DNA of 64,000 nucleotides from Variovorax sp. HW608 (GTDB taxonomy: Bacteria; Pseudomonadota; Gammaproteobacteria; Burkholderiales; Burkholderiaceae_C): positions 2,046,001 through 2,110,000 of the forward strand of contig NZ_LT607803.1 in NCBI RefSeq assembly GCF_900090195.1, in the 5' to 3' direction. The position numbers and the translations under genes were made by a program. The first letter of the stretch is position 1, and every line of letters begins with the position of its first letter. Shown piece after piece: positions 41,678 to 51,102 of the stretch. The notes beneath the pieces are model-generated. The model was not told the origin of the DNA, searched no databases, and saw only the letters and a list, made by a program, of their open reading frames with translations.

Positions 41678-41941
41678 TCATGCAGAGTAAAGCGTGCACG
41701 CCGAAGACAGCGTCGGAATCGAGATAGGCGTCGTCGCTGCGACCGAGCAGATGCACGGAAAGTCGAAGTCCCGGCCGACCAGGGCACGGGCATACAGGTA
41801 GTCGTTGAACGTGGCTCTGCCGAGTGCATTCAGATCGACCCTGCCATCCGCATCGCACTGAAACGCCAGGGCGCGTCCGGCATCCGACAGGGATTGATAG
41901 CGCAACTCATATTGGGTTCGGTCCATTGTCTCCGTGCTCAT
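41678..41941 (-). CDS. Small conserved protein (87 residues)
   Basis: An 87-residue protein starting at ATG 41941 behind a strong AAGGAG. The core TQYELRYQSLSDAGRALAFQ and LYARALVGRDFDFPCI resembles small uncharacterised proteins common in Burkholderiales. The function is unknown. It is divergent from the acetone carboxylase operon across about 320 bases, and it ends 24 bases before the receptor-like gene, in the same direction. Confidence 0.65.
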   Translation of the reverse strand: MSTETMDRTQYELRYQSLSDAGRALAFQCDADGRVDLNALGRATFNDYLYARALVGRDFDFPCICSVAATTPISIPTLSSACTLYSA

Positions 41942-42061
41942 GACGCTCTCCTTTTGCAGCTGCAGCGATCTGCTGCCGCTTGAGCAACACGCTGCATGGC
42001 ACGTGCCAGCCCGGATGCCCAGGCCCACAGGTGCAAGCCCCCTGCTGCTTCGACCGGAAAT

Positions 42062-42090
42062 CGAACGTTCGACCGGAAATCGAACGTTCG
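42062..42090. promoter_or_regulatory. Paired palindromes, candidate activator-binding sites (UAS) for acx
   Basis: Two perfect 10-bp palindromes CGAACGTTCG lie at 42062-42071 and 42081-42090. Their 19-base centre-to-centre spacing comes from a direct repeat of CGACCGGAAATCGAACGTT. They lie about 100-130 bases upstream of the sigma-54 promoter at 42190, the normal distance for an enhancer of an AcoR-type activator. The rest of the 41942-42262 gap holds the sigma-54 promoter and nothing else I can name. Confidence 0.6.
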
Positions 42091-42189
42091 GGCGTTCATT
42101 CCGGCGACCCGCCAGAGCTTCTCGTAAACCCCTAGCACCTCCTTTTGAATCAAGCACTTGCGCGGGTCGGCCGCGCGCTCTTCGCCTGC

Positions 42190-42204
42190 TGGCACAGGCG
42201 ATGC
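42190..42204 (+). promoter_or_regulatory. Sigma-54 promoter of acxABC
   Basis: TGGCACAGGCGATGC has the -24 GG and -12 GC pairs exactly 12 bases apart, matching the consensus TGGCAC-N5-TTGC apart from one base in the second element. It lies about 60 bases upstream of the acxA start. A sigma-54-dependent activator gene (47371-49323) flanks the operon, which supports the call. Confidence 0.75.
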
Positions 42205-42262
42205 GCAAGTGATCGCGAGCGCATCAACGCTCATTCGATCAATGGCCTATAGGAGACCCTTC

Positions 42263-44407
42263 ATGGAAGTGCAATCACAAGTGCAGGTGATGGGCATCGA
42301 TGCCGGTGGCACGATGACCGACACCTTCTTCGTTCGCTCGGACGGCCGCTTCGTCGTCGGCAAGGCGCAGAGCAACCCGGGCGACGAATCGCTCGCCATC
42401 TACAACTCGTCGCAGGATGCGCTGGCCCACTGGCAGCGCACGGTGGACGACGTCTATCCGGAGCTGGCGACCTGCGTCTATTCCGGCACCGCCATGCTCA
42501 ACCGCATCCTGATGCGCAAGGGCCTCGACGTCGGCCTCATCTGCAACAAGGGCTTCGAGCAGATCCACTCCATGGGCCGCGCCCTGCAGAGCTACCTGGG
42601 TTATGCGCTGGAAGACCGCATCCATCTCAACACCCACCGCTACGACGAGCCGCTGGTGCCCGTCTCGCGCACGCGCGGCGTCACCGAGCGCACCGACGTG
42701 CAGGGCAAGGTCGTGATTCCGCTGCGCGAAGGCGAAGTTCGCCAAGCCACGCGCGAACTGGTGGAGGCCGGCGCCCAGGCCATCGTGATCTGCCTGCTGC
42801 AGTCCCACAAGAACGAGAGCAGCGAGCAGCGCGCCCGCGACGTCGCCAAGGAAGAGCTCGCCAGGCTGAAGGTGGACATCCCGGTCTTCGCCTCGGTGGA
42901 CTACTACCCGTCGCGCAAGGAAAGCCACCGCATGAACACCACCATCCTGGAGGCCTACGGCGCCGAGCCCTCGCGCCAGACGCTGAAGAAGGTGAGCGAC
43001 CGGTTCAAGAAGCACGGCGCCAAGTTCGACCTGCGCGTCATGGCCACGCACGGCGGCACCATCAGCTGGAAGGCCAAGGAACTGGCGCGCACCATCGTCT
43101 CGGGCCCGATCGGCGGTGTCATCGGCTCCAAGCTGCTCGGCGAGGCGCTCGGCGACGAGAACATCGCCTGCTCCGACATCGGCGGCACCAGCTTCGACGT
43201 GGCGCTGATCACCAAGGGCAATTTCGCGATCAAGTCAGACCCGGACATGGCGCGCCTGGTGCTGTCGCTGCCATTGGTGGCGATGGACTCGGTGGGCGCC
43301 GGCGCCGGCAGCTTCGTGCGGCTCGATCCCTACAGCAAGTCGATCAAGCTCGGCCCGGACAGCGCCGGCTACCGCGTCGGCACCTGCTGGCCCGAAAGCG
43401 GCCTCGACACCGTCTCGGTCTCCGATTGCCACGTCGTGCTCGGCTACCTCAACCCCGACAACTTCCTGGGCGGCGCCATCAAGCTCGACGTCGAGCGTGC
43501 CCGTCGGCACATCAAGGCCCAGATCGCCGATCCGCTCGGCCTGTCGGTCGAGGATGCCGCGGCTGGCGTCATCGAGCTGCTCGACCTGACGCTCTCCGAG
43601 TACCTGCGCGCCAACATCAGCGCCAAGGGCTACAACCCGGCCGAGTTCACCTGCTTCTCGTACGGCGGCGCCGGTCCGGTGCACACCTACGGCTACACCG
43701 GGGGCGTCGGCTTCAAGGACGTCGTCGTGCCCGCCTGGGCCGCCGGCTTCTCGGCCTTCGGCTGCGCCTGCGCCGACTTCGAGTACCGCTACGACAAGTC
43801 GGTGGACCTCGGTGTCGCCCAGCACGCCGCCGACGCCGACAAGGAAACCGCCTGCAGGACCCTGCAGGAGGCCTGGTCCGAACTGGCGGTCAAGGTCATC
43901 GACGAGTTCGTGCTCAACGGCTACAAGCCCGAGGACGTCATCCTGATCCCCGGCTACAAGATGCAGTACATGGGGCAGCTCAACGATCTGGAGATCGTTT
44001 CGCCCGTGACGAGTGCCGCTTCTGCGGCCGACTGGAACCGGATCGTCGACGCCTTCGAGACGACCTACGGCCGGGTCTACGCGAGTTCCGCCCGCTCGCC
44101 GGAACTGGGCTTCTCGATCACCGGCGCCATCCTGCGCGGCATGGTCGTGACGCAGAAGCCGGTGCTGCCGGAAGACGCCGTCGCCGGCCCGACCCCGCCC
44201 CAGGAGGCCTATCTCGGCACCCGGCCCTTCTACCGCCACAAGAAGTGGGTCGATGCCGCGCTCTGGAAGATGGAAGCGCTCAAGGCCGGCAACCACATCA
44301 CGGGCCCCGCCATCATCGAATCGGATGCCACCACCTTCGTGGTGCCGGACGGTTTCGAGACCACGGTCGACAAGCACCGCCTGTTCCACCTCAAGGAAAC
44401 CAAGTAA
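42263..44407 (+). CDS. acxA: Acetone carboxylase beta subunit
   Basis: A 714-residue HyuA/hydantoinase-A-type protein. The N-terminal ATP-binding part has VMGIDAGGTMTDTFFV and LATCVYSGTAMLNRILMRKG, and the core contains SDIGGTSFDVALI and MDSVGAGAGSFVRLD. In acetone carboxylase this subunit takes part in the ATP-dependent phosphorylation steps that carboxylate acetone to acetoacetate. Length matches the family (about 717). ATG 42263 is preferred because AGGAG lies before it. acxB and acxC follow, and the sigma-54 promoter is upstream. Confidence 0.93.
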   Translation: MEVQSQVQVMGIDAGGTMTDTFFVRSDGRFVVGKAQSNPGDESLAIYNSSQDALAHWQRTVDDVYPELATCVYSGTAMLNRILMRKGLDVGLICNKGFEQIHSMGRALQSYLGYALEDRIHLNTHRYDEPLVPVSRTRGVTERTDVQGKVVIPLREGEVRQATRELVEAGAQAIVICLLQSHKNESSEQRARDVAKEELARLKVDIPVFASVDYYPSRKESHRMNTTILEAYGAEPSRQTLKKVSDRFKKHGAKFDLRVMATHGGTISWKAKELARTIVSGPIGGVIGSKLLGEALGDENIACSDIGGTSFDVALITKGNFAIKSDPDMARLVLSLPLVAMDSVGAGAGSFVRLDPYSKSIKLGPDSAGYRVGTCWPESGLDTVSVSDCHVVLGYLNPDNFLGGAIKLDVERARRHIKAQIADPLGLSVEDAAAGVIELLDLTLSEYLRANISAKGYNPAEFTCFSYGGAGPVHTYGYTGGVGFKDVVVPAWAAGFSAFGCACADFEYRYDKSVDLGVAQHAADADKETACRTLQEAWSELAVKVIDEFVLNGYKPEDVILIPGYKMQYMGQLNDLEIVSPVTSAASAADWNRIVDAFETTYGRVYASSARSPELGFSITGAILRGMVVTQKPVLPEDAVAGPTPPQEAYLGTRPFYRHKKWVDAALWKMEALKAGNHITGPAIIESDATTFVVPDGFETTVDKHRLFHLKETK

Positions 44408-44418
44408 GGAGACACGCC

Positions 44419-46743
44419 ATGAACATGATGAGCAACAAGGAATTCGGCCTCGGCGATCTGCTGGGCAACGGCCAGACCCTCAAGCAGTTCCGCGACGGCA
44501 TCATCGAGCGGACCCAGGCCACCGGCCACTACAACGGCCTGGAGCAGCTCGCGTTCCGCGACAGCGATCCGATCGGCTACGAGAAGCTGTTCTCCAAGCT
44601 GCGCGGCGGCCTCGTGCATGCGCGCGAAACCGCCAAGAAGATCGCCGCCAGCCCGATCGTGGAGCAGGAGGGCGAGCTCTGCTTCACGCTCTACAACGCG
44701 GTCGGCGACTGCGTGCTCACCTCCACCGGGATCATCATCCACGTGGGCACGATGGGCGCGGCGATCAAATACATGATCGAGAACAACTGGGAGGCCAACC
44801 CCGGCATCAACCCCGGCGACATGTTCACCAACAACGACTGCGCCATCGGCAACGTGCACCCCTGCGACATCGCCACCATCGTGCCGATCTTCTGGGAAGG
44901 CCGGCTGATCGGCTGGGTCGGCGGCGTGACCCACGTCATCGACACCGGCTCGGTGACGCCGGGCTCGATGTCCACCGGCCAGACCCAGCGCTTCGGCGAC
45001 GGCTACATGATCACCTGCCGCAAGACCGGCATCAACGACGAGCCGCTGCGCGACTGGCTGCACGAGTCGCAGCGCTCGGTGCGCACGCCGAAGTACTGGA
45101 TCCTCGACGAGAAGACCCGCATCGCCGGCTGCCACATGATCCGCGAGCTGGTCGAGGAAGTGATCCGCGCCGACGGCATCGAGGCCTACCAGAAGTTCGC
45201 CTACGAGGTCATCGAGGAAGGCCGGCGCGGCCTGCAAAGCCGCATCAAGGCGATGACCCTGCCCGGCAAGTACCGCAAGGTCTCCTTCGTCGACGTGCCC
45301 TACAAGCACGAGGACGTGCAAGTCTCCAACGCCTTCGCCAAGCTCGATTCGATCATGCACTCGCCGTGCGAGATGACCATCAAGGCCGACGGCAAGTGGC
45401 GCCTCGACTTCGAAGGCGCCAGCCGCTGGGGCTGGCACACCTTCAACGCGCACCAGGTGGCCTTCACGTCCGGCATCTGGGTCATGATGTGCCAGACCCT
45501 GGTGCCGACCCAGCGCATCAACGACGGCGCCTACTTCGCCACCGAGTTCCGCCTGCCCAAGGGCACCTGGTGCAACCCGGACGACCGCCGCACCGGCCAC
45601 GCCTACGCCTGGCACTTCCTGGTCTCGGGCTGGGCGGCGCTGTGGCGCGGCCTCGGCCAGTCCTACTTCAGCCGCGGCTACCTGGAGGAGGTCAATGCCG
45701 GCAACGCCAACACCTCCAACTGGCTGCAGGGCGGCGGCATCAACCAGGACGGCGAGATCCATGCGGTCAACAGCTTCGAGGCCAGCTCCTGCGGCACCGG
45801 CGCCTGCGCCGTGAAGGACGGCCTGAACCACGCCGCCGCCATCTGGAACCCGGAAGGCGACATGGGCGACATCGAGATCTTGGAAATGGCCGAGCCGCTG
45901 CTCTACCTGGGCCGCAACGTCAAGGCCAACTCCGGCGGCTACGGCAAGTACCGCGGCGGCTGCGGCTTCGAGACCCTGCGCATGGTGTGGAACGCCCAGG
46001 ACTGGACGATGTTCTTCATGGGCAACGGCTTCATGAACAGCGACTGGGGGATGATGGGCGGCTACCCGTCCGCCACCGGCTACCGCTTCGAGGCGCACGG
46101 CACGGGTCTCGACAAGCGCATCGCGATCGGCGACTCGCTGCCCCTGGGCGGCGACCTCGACCCGTCCGCCCCGGACTACGAGCGCCACATCGACGCCACG
46201 GCCGAGGTCAAGCGCGACAAGCAGTGCATCACCACCGAGGACTGCTACGCCAACCACGACCTCTATCTGAACTACCTGCGTGGCGGCCCCGGCTTCGGCG
46301 ACCCGATCGATCGTGAGCCGAAGGCGATCGAGAATGACCTTAACCAGAAGTTCCTGTTGCCGGAATACGCGCAGAAGGTCTATGGCGCCGTCTTCACGCA
46401 GGACGCCAAGGGCGTGTTCACGGTCGATGCGGCAAAGACCCAGGCCCGCCGGGCCGAGATCCGCAAGGAGCGCCTGGCCCGTGCCCTGCCGACCCGCGAG
46501 TGGATGAAGGAAGAGCGCGAGCGCATCCTCAACAAGCACGCCTCGATCCAGGTGCAACACATGTTCGCCACCAGCTTCGCGCTGTCCGGGAAGTTCACGA
46601 AGCAGTTCAAGGACTTCTGGAGCCTGCCTGCCGACTGGGAACTGCGCGAGGAAGAGCTCGGCGTGCCGTCCTATGGCGCCAAGCACCGCATGGACCTGTC
46701 GCTGCTGCCCGACGTCAAGACCGTCGTGCAGGTCGAAGAGTAA
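44419..46743 (+). CDS. acxB: Acetone carboxylase alpha subunit
   Basis: A 774-residue HyuB-type protein, matching the large catalytic alpha subunit (about 775) that holds the manganese site. Visible: GELCFTLYNAVGDCVLTSTG, INPGDMFTNNDCAIGNVHPC, and a C-terminal HGTG region. It starts 11 bases after acxA with AAGGAGAC. Strong overlap in amino-acid style with neighbours and intact frame argue for a functional operon. It forms the heterohexamer with acxA and acxC. Confidence 0.93.
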   Translation: MNMMSNKEFGLGDLLGNGQTLKQFRDGIIERTQATGHYNGLEQLAFRDSDPIGYEKLFSKLRGGLVHARETAKKIAASPIVEQEGELCFTLYNAVGDCVLTSTGIIIHVGTMGAAIKYMIENNWEANPGINPGDMFTNNDCAIGNVHPCDIATIVPIFWEGRLIGWVGGVTHVIDTGSVTPGSMSTGQTQRFGDGYMITCRKTGINDEPLRDWLHESQRSVRTPKYWILDEKTRIAGCHMIRELVEEVIRADGIEAYQKFAYEVIEEGRRGLQSRIKAMTLPGKYRKVSFVDVPYKHEDVQVSNAFAKLDSIMHSPCEMTIKADGKWRLDFEGASRWGWHTFNAHQVAFTSGIWVMMCQTLVPTQRINDGAYFATEFRLPKGTWCNPDDRRTGHAYAWHFLVSGWAALWRGLGQSYFSRGYLEEVNAGNANTSNWLQGGGINQDGEIHAVNSFEASSCGTGACAVKDGLNHAAAIWNPEGDMGDIEILEMAEPLLYLGRNVKANSGGYGKYRGGCGFETLRMVWNAQDWTMFFMGNGFMNSDWGMMGGYPSATGYRFEAHGTGLDKRIAIGDSLPLGGDLDPSAPDYERHIDATAEVKRDKQCITTEDCYANHDLYLNYLRGGPGFGDPIDREPKAIENDLNQKFLLPEYAQKVYGAVFTQDAKGVFTVDAAKTQARRAEIRKERLARALPTREWMKEERERILNKHASIQVQHMFATSFALSGKFTKQFKDFWSLPADWELREEELGVPSYGAKHRMDLSLLPDVKTVVQVEE

Positions 46744-46767
46744 TCACGCAATCAAGGAGTCAAGCAA

Positions 46768-47274
46768 ATGTCCTCTTACACCAACGAACAGGTCTCCCAC
46801 CTCGTCGACGGCACCCTGGACTGGGAAACCACCTTCCGCATGCTCTCGATGCCGAAGGACCAGGGCCGCTTCGCGCAGTACCTGGCGTCCCTGCAGGCCA
46901 AGGTGACATTCAAGGATCGCATCGTGCTGCCGCTCGGCCCGCACCTCTACATCGTGCAGGACGCCAAGACCAAGCGCTGGGTCACGAAATGCGATTGCGG
47001 CCACGTCTTCTGCGACTGGCGGGAGAACTGGAAGCTGCACGCGAGCCTCTACGTGCGCGACACGGACGAGGCGATGACCGAGGTCTATCCCAAGCTGATG
47101 GCCCCGGACACCCAGTGGCAGGTGTATCGCGAGTACTACTGCCCGAGCTGCGGGACCATGCACGATGTCGAGGCCCCGACGCCCTGGTACCCGGTGATCC
47201 ACGACTTCGAGCCGGACATCGAGGCCTTCTACAAGGACTGGGTGAATCTCCCCCTCCCGGCACGCGCAGACTGA
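46768..47274 (+). CDS. acxC: Acetone carboxylase gamma subunit
   Basis: A 168-residue protein, the usual length for the gamma subunit. It has two pairs of cysteines (CDCGHVFC and CPSCGT) suited to zinc binding. The sequence DGTLDWETTFRMLSMPKDQG is typical of AcxC. It starts 24 bases after acxB behind AAGGAG, so all three acx genes are one transcript. A strong hairpin lies after the stop. Confidence 0.93.
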   Translation: MSSYTNEQVSHLVDGTLDWETTFRMLSMPKDQGRFAQYLASLQAKVTFKDRIVLPLGPHLYIVQDAKTKRWVTKCDCGHVFCDWRENWKLHASLYVRDTDEAMTEVYPKLMAPDTQWQVYREYYCPSCGTMHDVEAPTPWYPVIHDFEPDIEAFYKDWVNLPLPARAD

Positions 47275-47290
47275 GACGGTGGGACTGAGT

Positions 47291-47319
47291 CACGGGGCGG
47301 CGCATCGCGCCGCCCCGTG
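47291..47319 (+). terminator. Strong hairpin after acxC
   Basis: A perfect 13-bp stem (CACGGGGCGGCGC / GCGCCGCCCCGTG) with a 3-base ATC loop lies between acxC and the activator gene. No T-run follows, so it may be a transcription terminator of weak type or an mRNA-end stabiliser. Confidence 0.6.
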
Positions 47320-47370
47320 CACTATGATGCAAGCGATCTAGGCCGGGTCACACGGCCATTGGAGACAAGC

Positions 47371-49323
47371 ATGAGTCCCGACGGCCAGAGTTTGTTTTCG
47401 GACCCCCGCGACGAAGCGGCGGTGATGGCGGCGTGGGCCTCGTTCCTGAGCGGCGACGAGCGGCCGGCCGAGGCCTTGCGTGCGCTGGTGGACGCCTCAT
47501 GGCAGCGCTGCCTCAGCGCGCAAGTCGACCCGCGTGCACGCGGCGGCCCGCAGCCGCTGTCCGACGGCGAGCTGTTCCTGCTGCGCGAACGCCAGCGCGA
47601 GCTGCTCGAAGCCAGCGCGCCGGTGATGGCATGCGCGCACGACTTTCTCGCCGAGACCGGCACGCTGATGGCGCTGGCCGACACCCATTGCACCATCCTC
47701 AGCACCGAAGGGGATCTTCCCGCGATCGATTCGGCCGAAACCATCCACCTGATGCCTGGCGTGACCTGGTCCGAAGTCATCTGCGGCACCAACGCGATCG
47801 GCACCGCGCTGGCCGTGGGGCAGCCGGTGCAGATCCACAGCGCCGAGCACTTTTGCGAAGGCATCAAGCGCTGGACCTGCTCGGCCACGGTGCTGCGCCA
47901 TCCGCTGGACGGCGAGATCGTCGGCGTGCTGGACGCCTCGGGCCTGTCGCGGACCTACAGCCGGCAGACGCTCGCCCTGGTCGTCACGGCGGCCAGCCGG
48001 ATCGAGAGCCGTCTCGCAGCCAGCGAGATGGAGCGCCGCTACCGCCTGCTCGAGCATGCGATGGGGCGGCTCTCCGGCAGCGACGGCGTGGTGCTGTTCG
48101 ACCGGCGCGGCAATCCGATCAAGGCGAACGAGCATGCGGCGTTGGCGATCGACGCGGCCGGGGGCCACATCGACCTGGCGAGCGGCCGGCGGATGCCCGA
48201 GTTCGCGGCGCGCCCCCACGGCCGGCAATGGGCGCACGGGACCTTGCCGCCCTGGGTCCGACATGAGTGGCTGGAACCCATGGTGGTCAAGGGCGAGCAT
48301 CTCGGTACGCTGCTGGTCGTGCCGCCAGCCTTCGGGCGTCGGGGCGCGTCCGTTGCCGCGCCTCGCATCGATGCCGCATCCGACGCCTTCGCCGGCATCA
48401 TCACCGCCGACCCCGGCCTGCGCGACGCAGTGGCCAAGGCCCGCCAGCTGACGCGCACGCGCACACCGGTGCTGCTCTTGGGCGAGACCGGCGTGGGGAA
48501 GGAAGAGTTCGCGCGCGGCATCCACGGCAGCAGTGGCGGAGCGTACGTCGCACTCAACTGTGGCGGCCTGTCGCGCGAACTGCTGGCCAGCGAGCTGTTC
48601 GGTTATGCCGACGGTGCATTCACCGGCGCGCGCAAGGGCGGCATGATCGGCAAGATCGAGGCCGCCGATGGCGGGACCCTGTTTCTCGACGAGATCGGCG
48701 AGATGCCGATGGACATGCAGCCCAACCTCCTGCGCGTGCTCGAGCAGGGCGAGATCTATCGGCTGGGCGAGAACGCCCCACGCCGCGTGAACTTCCGCCT
48801 CGTCGCCGCGACACACCGCGACTTGCGCCAGGAGATCGCGGCGGGGCGCTTCCGCATGGATCTGTTCTACCGGATCGCCGTCACGAGCCTTCGCATTCCG
48901 CCGCTGCGCGAGCGGCAGGGCGACATCGAGCTGCTGGCGCGCCACTTCCTCGAGCGCTTCCGGCAGGCGCACGGGCAAGGGCCGGCCGACATAGCGCCTG
49001 ACGCGCTGCAGGCGCTGCGGTCCTACCCATGGCCGGGCAATGTGCGCGAGCTGCGCAATCTGATCGAGGGTGCCGTGCTGCTCTGCGAGGGCCCCAGCGT
49101 GACGCGCGATCATCTGCCGCGCGAGTTCCTGGAGTCACTGGAGGTCGCCGGGCCGGGATTTGAAAGTCCTGCGGAGACCGTTTCGATGGCCGAGGGCGAG
49201 GAAGTGCTGATCCGGCGCGCCATCAGCGCGAGCGACGGCAATCTCACCTTGGCCGCGCGCAGGCTGCAGATCGCCAAGAGCACGCTGTACGCGAAGATGC
49301 ACCGCTACGGGCTCTCGCGATAG
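47371..49323 (+). CDS. acxR: Sigma-54-dependent activator, AcoR/AcxR type
   Basis: A 650-residue activator. The N-terminal ~310 residues contain a GAF-like sensory region ([20 protein letters not shown] is typical of AcoR). The AAA+ domain (about 350-590) has Walker A GETGVGKE, the GAFTGA loop that contacts sigma-54, and Walker [10 protein letters not shown]. The Fis-type HTH (about 610-650) ends [13 protein letters not shown]. It should act on the sigma-54 promoter upstream of acxA. GGAGAC precedes ATG 47371. Acetone or a related ketone or alcohol is the likely effector. Confidence 0.9.
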   Translation: MSPDGQSLFSDPRDEAAVMAAWASFLSGDERPAEALRALVDASWQRCLSAQVDPRARGGPQPLSDGELFLLRERQRELLEASAPVMACAHDFLAETGTLMALADTHCTILSTEGDLPAIDSAETIHLMPGVTWSEVICGTNAIGTALAVGQPVQIHSAEHFCEGIKRWTCSATVLRHPLDGEIVGVLDASGLSRTYSRQTLALVVTAASRIESRLAASEMERRYRLLEHAMGRLSGSDGVVLFDRRGNPIKANEHAALAIDAAGGHIDLASGRRMPEFAARPHGRQWAHGTLPPWVRHEWLEPMVVKGEHLGTLLVVPPAFGRRGASVAAPRIDAASDAFAGIITADPGLRDAVAKARQLTRTRTPVLLLGETGVGKEEFARGIHGSSGGAYVALNCGGLSRELLASELFGYADGAFTGARKGGMIGKIEAADGGTLFLDEIGEMPMDMQPNLLRVLEQGEIYRLGENAPRRVNFRLVAATHRDLRQEIAAGRFRMDLFYRIAVTSLRIPPLRERQGDIELLARHFLERFRQAHGQGPADIAPDALQALRSYPWPGNVRELRNLIEGAVLLCEGPSVTRDHLPREFLESLEVAGPGFESPAETVSMAEGEEVLIRRAISASDGNLTLAARRLQIAKSTLYAKMHRYGLSR

Positions 49324-49377
49324 ATAGAGACGAGCTTCCGCTTGCCGCCCTCGGCCCGCGGACTCTGACAGCAAGCG

Positions 49378-49929
49378 TCACGCATCCGCAGGTTCACTGC
49401 CGGCCATCATGCGCGCCAGGAACTGGGCGAATTGCTCGCGTTCCTCGGACGAGAACATGCTGAGCAGGCGCAGCTCGGCCTGCGCATGGTCCGGCATGGC
49501 GCGGTCGGCAAGCCGGCGGCCCTTTGCTGTGAGGCTCACGAGCACGCCGCGGCCGTCATTGGGGTCGTCCGTGCGCTGGATCCAGCCATTGAGTTCCAGG
49601 CGCTTGAGCAGGTTCGACAGTCCGCCGGACGTGAACAGCAACCTGGCCTGCAACTGGGACGGCGTCATGCAGTAGGGGGCGCCCGACACCCGCAGGGTGG
49701 CGAGCACGGCGTATTCGAGGTACTTGAGCCCGTGCGGCGCGAGCGCCGAATTCACCGTCTGCAGCACCACGCCCTCGAGATGAAGCAGCCGCCCGACGAC
49801 CTCCTTGCCGGAGCTGTCGAGGTCGGGCCGCTCGGCGCGCCATTGAGCGATGCCGCGACCGACCAGATCGTCTGATTTGCGGCGCGAGCCCGTCCGATTC
49901 TTGTGCGAAGGCGTAGCGCGTGCGTCCAT
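49378..49929 (-). CDS. MarR-family transcriptional regulator
   Basis: A 183-residue regulator. The winged-helix core (about 60-150) shows YAVLATLRVSGAPYCMTPSQ, LLKRLELNGWIQRTDDPNDG and a wing VLVSLTAKGRR. ATG 49929 is chosen; an in-frame extension has no support. It is divergent from the ABC-transporter operon, and palindromic sites lie between the two starts. It probably represses that operon and itself, with a pathway substrate as ligand. Confidence 0.9.
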   Translation of the reverse strand: MDARATPSHKNRTGSRRKSDDLVGRGIAQWRAERPDLDSSGKEVVGRLLHLEGVVLQTVNSALAPHGLKYLEYAVLATLRVSGAPYCMTPSQLQARLLFTSGGLSNLLKRLELNGWIQRTDDPNDGRGVLVSLTAKGRRLADRAMPDHAQAELRLLSMFSSEEREQFAQFLARMMAGSEPADA

Positions 49930-49981
49930 GCCGCGATCATCGCAGAGACCGGACGCCCGACTCGAACGGGAAAACCCCAAG

Positions 49982-50011
49982 TAGCTTTCATGAAAGCTAT
50001 CTTGAAAGATA
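49982..50011. promoter_or_regulatory. Palindromic operators for the MarR regulator
   Basis: TAGCTTTCATGAAAGCTA at 49982-49999 is a perfect 18-bp palindrome. It overlaps by two bases a second palindrome, TATCTTGAAAGATA (49998-50011), of similar half-site. Both lie between the MarR start (49929) and the binding-protein start (50058), a typical MarR operator position covering both promoters. Confidence 0.75.
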
Positions 50012-50057
50012 TGCGGAAACGATCTACGCTAGTCAAACTCCCACTCGAGAGGTGCTC

Positions 50058-51089
50058 ATGAAGTACTTTCCGCAACGTGTCCTGATCGCCGGTGCCGTGG
50101 CCACCAGCCTCCTGCTGTCGATCCCAGCGCGCGCCGAGGAACTCGCCGTCGGCATCTTCGGCGGCTCGTTCGCCGAGGACTCCAAGGCGTGTCACATCGG
50201 CGAGTTCGAGAAGAAGACCGGTGCCAAGGTGGCGCTCAAGCTCGGGAGTTCCGCGCAGTTCGCGGCCGGCATTCGCGCGACCGGCGGCAAGTCCGACTTC
50301 GACGTCGTCTACATCGACAACTCGCTGGCCACGCAGCTGAAGAACGAAAAGCTGCTCGAGACCATCGACCGCAGCCAGCTCTCCAACGCGAAGGAGATCT
50401 CCCCGCGCGCCTTCGACAAGGACAACCAGTACGTCGTGTTCATGACCGGTGCCACCGTGCTCGTCTACGACACCAAGCAGGTCAAGACGCCGCCCACGTC
50501 GTGGAACGACCTCTACAAGCCCGAGTTCGCGGGCAAGCTGGCCATCGGGGACATCAGCGGCACCTCGGGGGCGCAACTGCTGATGGCGCTGAACAAGCTC
50601 AAGGGCGGCACGCTCGAGAATATGGATGCGGGCTTTGCGGCGATCAAGCCGCTCGCCAAGGAATCGGTCACGCTGTACACGCAGGCCGATCAGATCGTGT
50701 CGCTCTTCGAGCGCGGCGAGATCACGATGGCGGTGTGGTACCCCGACCGGGCCGGCTCGGCCATCGACAAGGGGCTGCCGCTGGCGGTGGCCTACCCGAA
50801 GGAGGGCGCCGTTGGCATCTTCCCGGCGCTGGTGATTCCGAAGGGCGCCAAGTCCCCGGCGCTGGCGCTCAAGTACATCGACGAAGTGCTCTCGCGCCAG
50901 GGGCAGACCTGCTTTGCCGAGCGCAAGTATGCAGGTCCGGTCAACACGCTGGTGAAGCTGTCGGACAAGGCGGCGAAGATCGTTCCGAACGGGCCCACCT
51001 TCGACGCCATGTGGTTTCCGGACCCCGAGGCCGTCGTGAAGGGTCTGCCCGAGTGGACCCGCCGCTGGCAGCGCGAAGTGGCGCGTTGA
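50058..51089 (+). CDS. ABC transporter periplasmic binding protein (polyamine/opine-type)
   Basis: A 343-residue PotD-like solute-binding protein. A signal peptide (ending PARAEE, cleavage near residue 26) is followed by VGIFGGSFAEDSKACHIGEF, DFDVVYIDNSLATQL and ITMAVWYPDRAG. It delivers an unknown solute to the permease encoded next. Homologous families handle polyamines, but amino-acid derivatives and other cations are also known ligands. GAGAGG precedes ATG 50058. First gene of a long operon. Confidence 0.88.
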   Translation: MKYFPQRVLIAGAVATSLLLSIPARAEELAVGIFGGSFAEDSKACHIGEFEKKTGAKVALKLGSSAQFAAGIRATGGKSDFDVVYIDNSLATQLKNEKLLETIDRSQLSNAKEISPRAFDKDNQYVVFMTGATVLVYDTKQVKTPPTSWNDLYKPEFAGKLAIGDISGTSGAQLLMALNKLKGGTLENMDAGFAAIKPLAKESVTLYTQADQIVSLFERGEITMAVWYPDRAGSAIDKGLPLAVAYPKEGAVGIFPALVIPKGAKSPALALKYIDEVLSRQGQTCFAERKYAGPVNTLVKLSDKAAKIVPNGPTFDAMWFPDPEAVVKGLPEWTRRWQREVAR

Positions 51090-51102
51090 CCGGGGGCCGC
51101 GC

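Noticed and set aside
44230..46686. 818-residue minus-strand frame opposite acxB
   Set aside because: Antisense shadow of acetone carboxylase alpha; no domain and low-complexity composition.
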